Source: Ruminococcus_G sp050944435
GTDB taxonomy: Bacteria; Bacillota; Clostridia; Lachnospirales; Lachnospiraceae
Direction of reading: 5' to 3'
Assembly (NCBI GenBank): GCA_050944435.1
Contig: JBMNRB010000012.1
Span: forward strand, 1-64,000
Length of the DNA: 64,000 bases
A model generated the notes under the pieces. It worked only from the letters and a program-made list of their open reading frames with translations. It was not told where the DNA came from and searched no databases. Below, piece after piece: positions 51,149 to 60,260 of the stretch (position 1 is its first letter; each line of letters starts with the position of its first letter). Both the position numbers and the translations under genes were made by a program.

Positions 51149-52598
51149 CTCTATCTCCTGACGTCCTTTTTATACTTCTGGATATTTTTCCCTTTTCCAC
51201 CACGTAAATGCAATCACACAGTTCCACCATTTCTTCTATATTGGGTGAACTGTAAATGATTGCAACCCCATTCTGACATATTTCTGTCAGATAACTTCGG
51301 ATGTATTTTCGCAGATCCACTTCTGCCGGCATAGCCGGGGCATCCATCAAAAGTATTTTCATATCTGCCATTTTCCAGCGATATAGCGCAATCATCATCC
51401 GTTCATTATGATCCAGCAGATACAGGGGACTTTTTAGTTTGCGCTGACTCAGAAAAAGACCGGATTTTCTCTTCATCGCGTAACGAACCAGCCGGCGGTT
51501 AATTACGCCTCCCCCATACTGCCATGGCTTATACAGCTCTATCTGCAGATTTTCTTCCACTGATAAATCAAGGAACACGTTTTCCCGCGCACTGTTTCTG
51601 CTGATGTAACGGATTCCCCGCCTGGCCGCCTCCCTTTCCTGAAAGGGCGTTACCTCCTGATGTTCCACATACAGTTTTCCGCCTTCCAGTTCATACTTGC
51701 CCCGCAGCAATAATAAGATCTTTTCCATTGTTTCAAATTTTTCATTCACAAAACCGATGATCTCTCCTCGGTTCAGACAGAAGCTTAAATCCTCCACAAT
51801 TCCCGGCGATTTCAGATGAAAAGCATCCATCACCGTTTCCTGCTGCCGATAACTTTTCCTTGAGGGACGGGCGTTTTCCTCTGATCCCGTCATCACCTTG
51901 TAAAGAAGTCCCGGTTTTACCTCTTTCATATAAAAAGTTCCCGCTTTATCTCCCTTTCTTATTACCATAACCCTTTCGCTGAGCGCTTTTGCCCGTAAAA
52001 GATCCGTATGCATAATCAGAAAACTGACCCCTTTTTCTTTCAGCATGCCAATCATTTTTTCGTATGCGCCATATTCCTCTTCCGAATAAGAAGCGTCAAT
52101 CCGGTCTATAATAATCAGTCTGGCGCCTGAATAAGAAGCCACAGCCAGCTCAAACAAATGCCGCTGACAAAGACTCATCTCTGAAACAAAACAATCAGGA
52201 TCCAGGGAAAGCCCGTATTCCTCTGACAGATACCACAGGTGCTGCCGGGCTCTCTGCCAGTTGACCAGCAGACGGCCCTCCCTTTTGTACATCAAGATAA
52301 AATTCTCTTCGATACTGCGCTGGGGAAACAGACGGCTTTCCTGATTTATCAGGTAAATTCCCTTTTTTTGTCCATCGTATACCGAAGAGATTTTTATCTC
52401 TTCTCCATCTATCCACATTCTTCCCTGAAGCATTTTCTCCTGACCGGACAATATCCGGATCAGGCTGTTTCTCTCCATGCCGTCCATCCCCAGCACTCCC
52501 AGAACCTCGCCTCTGAAAATATAAAAAGAAAGGGGACATACGGCGTTTTCCGCCATGGATAAGGCTTTAATCTTTTCTGCCCGAAACCGCTCATACAT
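51135..52598 (-). CDS. Degenerate CUT2-type ABC protein without catalytic motifs
   Basis: A 487-residue homologue of MglA/RbsA ATPases over its full length, with the key residues lost. Walker A is GMDGMERNS (residues 37-45; Lys replaced by Arg43). The first signature is MSLCQ in place of LSxGQ. Walker B is IIIDRID (catalytic Glu to Arg). The second domain has GFVNEKFETMEKI and LLMDAPAMPAE, and its signature is NERMM. The frame is fully open, so this is not simple decay. ATP hydrolysis is unlikely. It overlaps the kinase gene by 8 bp and the permease gene by 14 bp. The start at 52598 has AAAGGAGG. Confidence 0.85.
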   Translation of the reverse strand: MYERFRAEKIKALSMAENAVCPLSFYIFRGEVLGVLGMDGMERNSLIRILSGQEKMLQGRMWIDGEEIKISSVYDGQKKGIYLINQESRLFPQRSIEENFILMYKREGRLLVNWQRARQHLWYLSEEYGLSLDPDCFVSEMSLCQRHLFELAVASYSGARLIIIDRIDASYSEEEYGAYEKMIGMLKEKGVSFLIMHTDLLRAKALSERVMVIRKGDKAGTFYMKEVKPGLLYKVMTGSEENARPSRKSYRQQETVMDAFHLKSPGIVEDLSFCLNRGEIIGFVNEKFETMEKILLLLRGKYELEGGKLYVEHQEVTPFQEREAARRGIRYISRNSARENVFLDLSVEENLQIELYKPWQYGGGVINRRLVRYAMKRKSGLFLSQRKLKSPLYLLDHNERMMIALYRWKMADMKILLMDAPAMPAEVDLRKYIRSYLTEICQNGVAIIYSSPNIEEMVELCDCIYVVEKGKISRSIKRTSGDRDEQM

Positions 52599-53639
52599 CC
52601 GGATTCCTCCTTTTGAAATCATAAATTTTAGGAAGCCAGATTTCCACCGTCGTTCCGCATCCCTCTGCACTGGTAATCTCCATCCCGTATTCTTCTCCAT
52701 AATAGAATTTGATCCTCTGAAGAACGTTTTGCAGGGCAATCCCCTCTCCCCGGGATTTTTTCTGTCTCGCTCCGGTATCGGTAAAACTGTTGACCGCTTC
52801 CAATTTCTGTTTCATTACTCTTAACTGTTCCTGGGGTATCCCCACTCCATCATCGCTGACAATGATGATCAGACGGTTCTGCGTGGTAAAGGCCCGTATA
52901 ATAATCTCTCCCGTCCCCACTTTGCTTTCCAGACCATGATGAATGGCATTCTCTACAATAGGCTGTATGGTCAGCACCGGCATCATATAAGACATCAGAT
53001 AGTCATCCGTCTCATCATATATTTTGGTAACTTTAAATTTGTCCCGAAAACGATACTGCTGGATGATCAGATAACTGTCTACATTTTCCATCTCCTCCGC
53101 CAGCGTCGCCATTTCCCCGGGACGGCTTATATTATAGCGAAACAGCGTGGCCAGCGCCTCGTTCATTTTGGCAATTTCTTCATTTCCCTGAAGAATCGCC
53201 TTGCTGCGGATAGTTTCCAGGGTATTATACAAAAAATGAGGATTGATCTGGCTTTGCAGTACGTGAATCGTAGCTTCCGTGGAAAGAAGCTGGGCTTTTT
53301 GCTCCCGGTTGATTAACTCAGTGATGCCGGCAAACAGCCGTTCAGAATAATCAGACCCCACGATTCATCCAACTTTTCTATGAGCCCGTCAATATCCTCA
53401 TTTTCATTGGCGCTGTTCAGGAGGCGGTTCAGCTTTACCGCCGGAATTACCCACTTTTTGATTAAGTAGACAAAGATCCCAGAAAGTCCCAGCGCAGTTA
53501 CGGCGCTGCAGATTTCCGCCCCGCCAAAGCCCTGCAGGCACCCGTCTGCAATCCCGGCCAGAAACTGCAAAAGCAGAAGCAGGGCGCCAAAAGCCAAAAC
53601 TGCAATGTCCTTCTTGTTAAACAGCTCTTCTGATTTCAT
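52591..53639 (-). pseudogene. YesM-type sensor histidine kinase with a frameshift
   Basis: The N-terminal part (53639 down to about 53365) has two membrane helices (IAVLAFGALLLLLQFLAGI and LGLSGIFVYLIKKWVIPAV). The kinase part reads from about 53361 in another frame, with QSQINPHFLYNTLETIRSKA (phospho-histidine) and QPIVENAIHHGLES (N box). Adding one G to the G4 run (minus strand; 53356-53359) would join them as DESWGSDYSERL. Intact length would be about 350 residues, short for YesM, with little extracytoplasmic part. It lies between yesN-like and degenerate-ABC genes. It may be a real null mutation or a sequence error. Confidence 0.82.
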
Positions 53640-53650
53640 AAATCACTCCC

Positions 53651-55267
53651 TTATTTCTGCTCGAATTTCCGGTATTCCACCGGTTTGATTCCCACCGTCT
53701 TGGTAAAGGTTTTGCTGAAAAATTTCGTATCTGTATAACCGACTTTCCCGGCAATGGAACTTACACTCATATGGGTTTCCCGAAGCAGGCGTTTCGCCTC
53801 CTCCATACGCACTTTAATCATATAGTTGGTAATGGTCATTCCCGTCTGATTCTTAAACAGGGTACTCAGATAAACGGGATTTAAGCAGACCATCTTTCCG
53901 ATCTCCTCCAAGGACAGTTTCTGCGCATAATTTTTTTCAATATATTCCTTGACCTCACGAATTGGCCTGGCTTCAAAACTTTTCTGAACATCATTGCAGG
54001 CCTCCATCACTTTCATGGCGTAATCCGCCAGATACTGACGGCATCCTTTCAGAGAAATACAGCTGTTGATCTTCCAGATCCAGTTTTCCTTCTGGGGCAG
54101 CCGCTGCTTATCTATAAGGTCATTTTCCAATACCACCTCTTCGACAAGATCCATCCACAGCCTGGCCATCTGATAAATGGTCCAGGGTTCCTTTGATTCT
54201 CCATGGAAATATGGCCGCAATAAATCATCCAGACAGGAAGCCGCCTGCTCTGCATTCAGCTCAAACACCGCTTTTCTGGCACGCTGCTGGATATCCGCAG
54301 GAATGGCTGCCTGACCATAAAGCTGACGTTCCGTCAACTCAGAAGCTTCGATGATTCTTTTATCTCCCAAAAGAATCCTGTTATTGACTGCTGCCTGGGC
54401 AGTGCGAAAGGACAAAGGGAATTCCTCTTGTCTGTCCGCCGGCAGACCGATCCCCAAAGTGACATTGAACACTTTATATTTCTCATTATCTTCTTTTAAC
54501 AGCTGTAGCAGATACTTCTTTTTCTGCTCCATGGGCTGATGTATCTTTAAATCATAGTTAAAAGCAATGTATCCCTGAGATTTTTCATAGAAATATTCTG
54601 CGTCATAACTGTCGCTTTTCAGTTTCGTTGTATATTTTTCACACATGTTTTCCAATAAGGAAGAATATGCCGCAAAATCCACCTGTTCCTGCTCCAGAAA
54701 GTCCAGTTTTATGGCCAGCACCTGATACAGACACCCTTCCACGGGGCGAACCGGAGCATTCTCCCCCGTCAATGCCAGTGTATTTTCATCAATATACTGT
54801 TCGTACAGCAGCTTTTTCAGGTATTCCCTGCGGATCCTGCTTGTCTGCTCCACAAATTTTTGCTGCAGATCTTCATCCTCCCGCTGCTTTTTTGTATCCA
54901 GATGTTTCTTGTGATTCAGCCGGTTTAACAGCCTGGCAAGTTCTTCCTGTTTGATCGGTTTCAAAAGATAATCCTGAACGCCGAACTGCAGCGCCGTCTT
55001 GGCATACTCAAAATCACGATACCCACTGATCACGATGAATTCCGTCTTCTCCATAGTCTGCTTTACCTTTTCTATCAACTCCAATCCTGTCATACCCGGC
55101 ATACGAATATCGGAAATCACCACATCCGGTTCCTGCTCAATAATCAGACGGTAGGCCGCCAGGCCGTCCGTGGCCTGTCCGACAATTTCCACATCCAGTT
55201 CCCGAATCAAATAAGCAATTAAGTCTACAATATCTTTTTCATCGTCTGCAATCAGTACCTTTAACAT
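53651..55267 (-). CDS. YesN-type response regulator with AraC DNA-binding domain
   Basis: A 538-residue regulator. The receiver has phospho-acceptor Asp53 in VVISDIRMPGMTG and KPIKQEEL. The central ~300 residues are of unknown fold. The C-terminal AraC double helix-turn-helix (about 440-538) has LSLEEIGKMVCLNPVYLSTLF and SVSSIAGKVGYTDTKFFSKTF. It partners the adjacent YesM-like kinase and probably activates the sugar ABC genes; the direct repeat at 48011-48045 is a good candidate site. Confidence 0.9.
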   Translation of the reverse strand: MLKVLIADDEKDIVDLIAYLIRELDVEIVGQATDGLAAYRLIIEQEPDVVISDIRMPGMTGLELIEKVKQTMEKTEFIVISGYRDFEYAKTALQFGVQDYLLKPIKQEELARLLNRLNHKKHLDTKKQREDEDLQQKFVEQTSRIRREYLKKLLYEQYIDENTLALTGENAPVRPVEGCLYQVLAIKLDFLEQEQVDFAAYSSLLENMCEKYTTKLKSDSYDAEYFYEKSQGYIAFNYDLKIHQPMEQKKKYLLQLLKEDNEKYKVFNVTLGIGLPADRQEEFPLSFRTAQAAVNNRILLGDKRIIEASELTERQLYGQAAIPADIQQRARKAVFELNAEQAASCLDDLLRPYFHGESKEPWTIYQMARLWMDLVEEVVLENDLIDKQRLPQKENWIWKINSCISLKGCRQYLADYAMKVMEACNDVQKSFEARPIREVKEYIEKNYAQKLSLEEIGKMVCLNPVYLSTLFKNQTGMTITNYMIKVRMEEAKRLLRETHMSVSSIAGKVGYTDTKFFSKTFTKTVGIKPVEYRKFEQK

Positions 55268-55407
55268 GCTTTTCTCCCCATTATATTTTCACATACACTC
55301 CACGCATTTTACGCAAGTGATCTTAATATAAACTTCCTCTTCTGTCCATTGTCTTCTACCTATTATAATGTCTGTCCTTCCCGTTTCCCTCCTTTCCCTT
55401 CTTTCCC

Positions 55408-55449
55408 AAAAAACAGTCATGCCGCCTTTTGAAAGGGCATGACTGTTTT
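55408..55449 (-). terminator. Terminator after the GntR gene
   Basis: 14-bp stem (55410-55423 with 55436-55449) with A/T tracts on both sides; it may work in both directions. The rest of the 55268-55457 gap shows no gene. Confidence 0.8.
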
Positions 55450-55457
55450 TCTTCTTA

Positions 55458-56120
55458 TTATTCAAAATAATCCGGATACAGCTGACGAAACAGCGTTTCC
55501 CGCTCCGCCGTCTCTTTGTGGTCATGGTGACGATCCATGATTTCCTGAAGATCGTCCTCCTTCCCCTGTTCAATACATTCTACAATCTTGAGATGTTCCT
55601 CCAGAGAAGGCTCCATGGTTCCCGGCCGCCGCATGTCCAGCATTCTCACCCTGTTATTATGAGCATGGGAATTTTCAATAATCTTCCAAATCTGTTCATG
55701 GCCCGCCACCCGGAATAAGGATTCATGGAAATGATCATCCTGCCGGACAAATTCCACAATATCTCCTTTTCGCACTGCGGACGACATAAAGTAGACGGCT
55801 TCATCCACCGCATCCCGCACCGGCGTCTTTTCGCTACACAGCTGCAGACAGATATCCGTATCCAGCAAATGACGCATATAGGCCACTTCCGTTGCCAGCT
55901 TAAAATTAATCTTTGCCACGTACGTTCCATTTTGCGGATAGATCGTCACCAGTCCGTCTGTCTCCAGACGCAGAAGCGCTTCACGGATCGGTGTGCGGCT
56001 GACGCCGAATTTTTCAATCAGCTCCGGTTCATGAATATGAAAGCCCGGTTCCAGCATTAAATACTGAATCTCGTCTTTTAATATGCGATATACTTCAATA
56101 CTGCTTTTTCGCTTTGCCAT
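55458..56120 (-). CDS. GntR-family regulator, FadR/FCD subgroup
   Basis: A 220-residue regulator. The N-terminal winged helix (about 5-70) has EPELIEKFGVSRTPIREALL. The C-terminal all-helical FCD domain has metal-site histidines in DDHFHESLFRVAGHEQIWKI. Such proteins are usually repressors released by a carboxylate or amino-acid metabolite. It is the last gene of the aminotransferase/B12 operon and so probably controls it. A 15-bp AT-rich element (TGATATATTA-type) upstream of this gene recurs over the operon's -10 box. Confidence 0.88.
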   Translation of the reverse strand: MAKRKSSIEVYRILKDEIQYLMLEPGFHIHEPELIEKFGVSRTPIREALLRLETDGLVTIYPQNGTYVAKINFKLATEVAYMRHLLDTDICLQLCSEKTPVRDAVDEAVYFMSSAVRKGDIVEFVRQDDHFHESLFRVAGHEQIWKIIENSHAHNNRVRMLDMRRPGTMEPSLEEHLKIVECIEQGKEDDLQEIMDRHHDHKETAERETLFRQLYPDYFE

Positions 56121-56148
56121 GTAACTTTTGTTTCCTTTCTGCATCTTA

Positions 56149-56163
56149 TGTACTAATATATCA
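56149..56163. promoter_or_regulatory. Possible GntR operator before the regulator gene
   Basis: Minus strand TGATATATTAGTACA; 13 of 15 positions match 63449-63463 at the head of the operon. Confidence 0.4.
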
Positions 56164-56180
56164 CATTTTCGTCCATATAG

Positions 56181-57026
56181 CTATTCTTTTGCCCTTTCAG
56201 TTTCCGTCTTTTTCACTGTCGGCATGCTGCGCAGGATGACTGCCAGGAGAACCATCGCTCCTCCGGCCATGGTGGCCGGTCCAATGGATTCATTCCCCAA
56301 AAGCATTACCCAAATGGGATTTAGAATCGCCTCCAGAACGGTCATCACCGTAGCTTCCAAAGCTCCCACATAAAGAATGGCTTTGGAGTACAGGATATAA
56401 GCAAGACCCAACTGGAAAACCCCCAGAAACAGAACCAGACCTATATTTTTCATCTCCCATTCCACATGCCCGAAGAAAGGAAACATAAAAACAAATGCGG
56501 CAAGATTCCCCCAAAAAACATTCTGCAGCGGGGACACTTTGGCGTCCGCCCGCATAAACACATTCATCGCGGCGAAACATACGCCGGACATCAGCGCCAC
56601 CAGATCACCCAGAAGATGGCCTCCTGACAATCCGTCATAAAAGAAAATGAAAAGACCTGCAAATATCATCACAATGGAAATCCGATCTCTTCTGGTGACC
56701 CGTTCCCCCAGTACATAATATCCCAGTATCGCTGAGTAAACCGGCGAGGTATATTGAAGCAAAATAGCGTTGGCCGCTGTGGTCAGTTTGGTGGCGATCA
56801 CGGTCATACAGATCAGGCCGGTATAGGAAAATACCGCCAGAATCTGATACTTTCCCCGGGGAAGCCGGGGTTTTTTGATGACTGCCAGCATGACAGCCGC
56901 CGCAATCAATCCCCGGATCCCGGTGATGGCAAATCCATTCCAGGACATACTCTTGACACAGATACCGGCAAAGCTCCACAAGACTGACGCCCCCAGCAGC
57001 ATCAAAATTCCCCGATTCCGATTCAC
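56181..57026 (-). CDS. EamA/DMT-family membrane transporter
   Basis: A 281-residue protein with ten expected helices in two EamA repeats (LWSFAGICVKSMSWNGFAIT ... and LVALMSGVCFAAMNVFMRAD ...). It starts at GTG with AAGGAG upstream. DMT proteins export or import amino acids and small metabolites. In this operon it may carry the amino compound handled by the aminotransferase, or its product. Direction and substrate are unknown. Confidence 0.87.
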   Translation of the reverse strand: MNRNRGILMLLGASVLWSFAGICVKSMSWNGFAITGIRGLIAAAVMLAVIKKPRLPRGKYQILAVFSYTGLICMTVIATKLTTAANAILLQYTSPVYSAILGYYVLGERVTRRDRISIVMIFAGLFIFFYDGLSGGHLLGDLVALMSGVCFAAMNVFMRADAKVSPLQNVFWGNLAAFVFMFPFFGHVEWEMKNIGLVLFLGVFQLGLAYILYSKAILYVGALEATVMTVLEAILNPIWVMLLGNESIGPATMAGGAMVLLAVILRSMPTVKKTETERAKE

Positions 57027-57049
57027 CGCTTTCTCTCCTTTTTGCTTCT

Positions 57050-58444
57050 TTAGGCAAAGGCGCCCTTCATGGCGTAAACCTTAATGTAACTGAATTCTTC
57101 CAGAGAGATGCTTAACCCCTCTCTTCCAATGCCGCTTTGCTTGTATCCGCCAAAGGGCTGATCCAGATGACGGTATCCGCCGCTTCCATTGACAACTGCG
57201 GCGCCGGCCTTCAGCTTACGTCCCACCCGGAAAGCCCGGTTCATATCCTTCGTCATCAGACCGGAAGACAGTCCATATACAGAATTGTTGGCAATCTCCA
57301 CTGCCTCATCCTCTGTATCAAAGGGAATCAGAGGAAATACCGGACCGAATACTTCCATATTGGATGCAATATCCATATCTTTGCTCACATCCAAAAGCAC
57401 CGTCGGTTCTATCCGGGCTCCTTCCCGCATTCCTCCATACGCCAGCCGAGCTCCCTGGGAAACCGTGCGTTCAATCTGTGATTCTACTTCTGCCGCCGCT
57501 TTTTCGCTGACAAGAGCTGTTACCACAGCATTTTCATCCTGCGCAGATCCCCGGGGCAATTCCTTCAGACGCTTTATCAGCTCTTCCGCCAGGGCGTCAT
57601 AGATACTGCGCTGAACCAGAAATCGTTTGGACGAACAGCAAACCTGACCATTGTTTTCCATCCGGCTGTTTACCATCTCATCCAGAGCCTTATCAAGATC
57701 TGCATCTTCAAAAATCAGGAAGGCGTCGTTGCCGCCCAATTCCAGAAACATCCTTTTTAACGTATCCGCGCCGTCCCTTGTGAGCTGCTTTCCTGCGGCT
57801 GTACTTCCTGTCATGCTGATAGCCGCCACCTGGGGATTTTTCAGCACACATTCCGTAAGAACATTCCTCTCGCATACAAGAAATTTCACAACGCCAGAGG
57901 GAATTCCAGCTTCGTCAGCCAATTTCTGCAGCGCCAGCACTGCCAGCGGATTGGACGACGGCGCTTTTACTATCACAGCGTTTCCCATGATCAGAGCCGG
58001 TGCAATTTTCTGGAAAGTAAGCTCTATGGGGAAATTAAAAGGAATGATACAGGCAATCACACCCAGAGGCTCCCTGCGGGTGAACACCAGATCCTTCTCA
58101 AAACCGGGTCCGTTGTCTGCCAGAACTTCTCCGTAAAGATGCTTTGCTCTCTCCACAGCTCCCCTGAGAAGCTTGATTCCATCCTCGGTTTCCACTCTGG
58201 CCTGCTGGATAGGCTTGGCCATTTCCTGTGAAGAAAGCTGAGAAATCTGTTCTCCATTGGCCTCCAGAAGGTCTGCAAACCGATACAGGATTTCCCCCCG
58301 TTCATATAAGGGCATCTCTTCCCACAGCGGCTGAGCGTACAGGGCGCTGTTTACTATTTCTGTCATCTGTTCTGCGCCAACCAGCTCCACCTGCTCAATT
58401 CTTTCACCAGTCTGGGGATTTACTACCTCCAACATTTTGCTCAT
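57050..58444 (-). CDS. NAD(P)-dependent aldehyde dehydrogenase
   Basis: A 464-residue enzyme of the aldehyde dehydrogenase superfamily, close to succinate-semialdehyde dehydrogenases. Catalytic Cys269 is in NNGQVCCSSKRF and general base Glu236 is in LELGGND; the cofactor loop FNFPIELTFQKIAPALIMGN is present. A carboxylic acid is the expected product of the semialdehyde made by the aminotransferase or the B12 enzyme. It is encoded between the B12 protein and the transporter. Confidence 0.92.
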   Translation of the reverse strand: MSKMLEVVNPQTGERIEQVELVGAEQMTEIVNSALYAQPLWEEMPLYERGEILYRFADLLEANGEQISQLSSQEMAKPIQQARVETEDGIKLLRGAVERAKHLYGEVLADNGPGFEKDLVFTRREPLGVIACIIPFNFPIELTFQKIAPALIMGNAVIVKAPSSNPLAVLALQKLADEAGIPSGVVKFLVCERNVLTECVLKNPQVAAISMTGSTAAGKQLTRDGADTLKRMFLELGGNDAFLIFEDADLDKALDEMVNSRMENNGQVCCSSKRFLVQRSIYDALAEELIKRLKELPRGSAQDENAVVTALVSEKAAAEVESQIERTVSQGARLAYGGMREGARIEPTVLLDVSKDMDIASNMEVFGPVFPLIPFDTEDEAVEIANNSVYGLSSGLMTKDMNRAFRVGRKLKAGAAVVNGSGGYRHLDQPFGGYKQSGIGREGLSISLEEFSYIKVYAMKGAFA

Positions 58445-58474
58445 CGCCGTAACTCCTTTCCTTCTCTCAATCCT

Positions 58475-60238
58475 TTACAGTTCTGCCATTTGCATCACTG
58501 TCTTTATAATGTCATTTTCTGAATGAATTCCAATTTCTGCCAGCTTGTCTGCAATCTCTACCGGTTCGGAATCTCCCGGAAGAATCGCGTTTAATTTTCC
58601 GCCCATGAAAATCCAGTAGGTTCTTCCCCTTTCTTTTGCCAGGGCAATCAGTTGGCGGCCATAGTCCAACGCCTGTCCGTTGTGGCAGCTTATGCCAATG
58701 AACGGCGTGTCTTCTTCATCTGCCAGATCCAGCATATCCACCGGATCCATGTCCACGCCGGCATTTACCGTATGGGCGCCCATTTCTTTGAGAACGCCTT
58801 CCACCAGCACCAGACCGTAGGTATGGGCATCTCCGGATCCCAGCACCACCTTTTTGCCGGTCAGAGAACCGCGCATCTTCTTTTCATCCAGCTGTGCCAG
58901 GATTTCCTGTTTCATCTGCATGGTCTGGCGCACCAGCACCGTAGTATAAAATGGTTTTACTTCCACGTTATCCGTGCCGTAGGTGGTGGCGTGAAACATC
59001 TGTTCAAAACGAATGGGGTTCATCGCCGCCAACACCAGCAGCATTTCCACCGGATCCTCTGTATCAATCCCTGCCAGCCGAAAACCTTCCAGGCAGTTTT
59101 CGAACAGTCTGCGGCCTTTTTCTGCCATTTCATCCCGCATTTTTTCCAGGGGGTCGAAATTAAAGTAAGGCATCCATTCCTCCGCCTTTTCTTCCGCCCG
59201 TTTTCCGGCTGCAAAGATATCCTCCAGCTCCTGAAGGGTGGGAACTTTGATCTTCTCTGTAATGGAGACCGGATTCACTCCCAGTCCCATATGATACTTT
59301 TTCTCCACCAGAATCTCAAAAAGCATCTCCGGTACCGACACGCCGTAATTGCCATGGATATCATGATCCCACTGCAGATTGGTGGAACCGTTTAAATAGC
59401 GCAGCACCGGCTGATCCTCCGTGGACAATACCTGGTGAAGGGCCATGGCGATGGCGCATCGAGTGTCGTTTTCACTGAGAAGCCCGCCAAATCCGATAAC
59501 ATACCTGGCTCCGCACAAAGTCGTACAGATATAATGTTCCAGCATGGCATAGCCGATATAAGAGGCGCAGTCCATAAAATATCCGGCATATCCATCATCC
59601 AGATAAGTCTTTACCTCAAAATATTCATCCTTTTTGGATGCCACCACGCCCAGGGCCCGAACCATATTGCAGATACGCTCCACATCATCGTTGTATCCGT
59701 AAAAGTCCCAGTTGAACTGGCAGAACTCTCCAATGGTGGGAGATCCCGATTCAATGGCCATAATGGTATTAGCCAGACCGTTGGGAGAAGCCAGATGATA
59801 ATCATTAAAGGATACGTCTATGGGGCATGCCCCCTGCTGCGCTTCATAATCTTCCGGGGTATACATGCCGTAACTGGTGGTGGCCGGCGCATTTTCCCTA
59901 TATTCCGGCGGCAGCGCCACCAGTCCGTTTGGAATGGACTGGATGGAATGAATCATCATTCCCGTCCGGCGTGAAAACTCATACAGCTGCTTCTCCGCCT
60001 CCACCTGTTCCTCCAGCGTGGCCAGACCCAACAGAATGTTCCAATAAATCTCTCCGTTCTTTGTCAGTTCCCGTTTCATCTGCGCATGGTTTTTATATTT
60101 ACTCTGGCTGCGGATAAATCCTCCCCGGCCAGCTTTTATTTTCTTTCCGATTTCAAGTCCCTCCGCCAGCATTTTTTTCCCATCGGGGTGAGCCTTAGGC
60201 TTCAGACTGCGAAGGTATTCCAGATCTGCCTGATTCAT
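58475..60238 (-). CDS. Cobalamin-dependent mutase-like protein
   Basis: A 587-residue protein. The C-terminal ~120 residues are a B12-binding Rossmann domain with DxHxxG as GDAHTYG (Asp470, His472, Gly475) and a later GG in WIFMGGKLN, the base-off/His-on type of carbon-skeleton mutases. The long N-terminal part (1-450) is probably the TIM barrel that holds the radical reaction, but I do not recognise the exact family; likeness to glutamate or methylaspartate mutase large subunits is only general. The start at 60238 has AAGGAG. It lies 22 bp after a HyuA-type ATPase gene, which might act as its reactivator. Confidence 0.78.
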   Translation of the reverse strand: MNQADLEYLRSLKPKAHPDGKKMLAEGLEIGKKIKAGRGGFIRSQSKYKNHAQMKRELTKNGEIYWNILLGLATLEEQVEAEKQLYEFSRRTGMMIHSIQSIPNGLVALPPEYRENAPATTSYGMYTPEDYEAQQGACPIDVSFNDYHLASPNGLANTIMAIESGSPTIGEFCQFNWDFYGYNDDVERICNMVRALGVVASKKDEYFEVKTYLDDGYAGYFMDCASYIGYAMLEHYICTTLCGARYVIGFGGLLSENDTRCAIAMALHQVLSTEDQPVLRYLNGSTNLQWDHDIHGNYGVSVPEMLFEILVEKKYHMGLGVNPVSITEKIKVPTLQELEDIFAAGKRAEEKAEEWMPYFNFDPLEKMRDEMAEKGRRLFENCLEGFRLAGIDTEDPVEMLLVLAAMNPIRFEQMFHATTYGTDNVEVKPFYTTVLVRQTMQMKQEILAQLDEKKMRGSLTGKKVVLGSGDAHTYGLVLVEGVLKEMGAHTVNAGVDMDPVDMLDLADEEDTPFIGISCHNGQALDYGRQLIALAKERGRTYWIFMGGKLNAILPGDSEPVEIADKLAEIGIHSENDIIKTVMQMAEL

Positions 60239-60260
60239 CACTTCACTCCTTATCACATTT

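Noticed and set aside
55289..55573. A 94-codon frame after the YesN gene
   Set aside because: It overlaps the terminator and the end of the GntR gene, and the Arg/Lys-rich product has no family.
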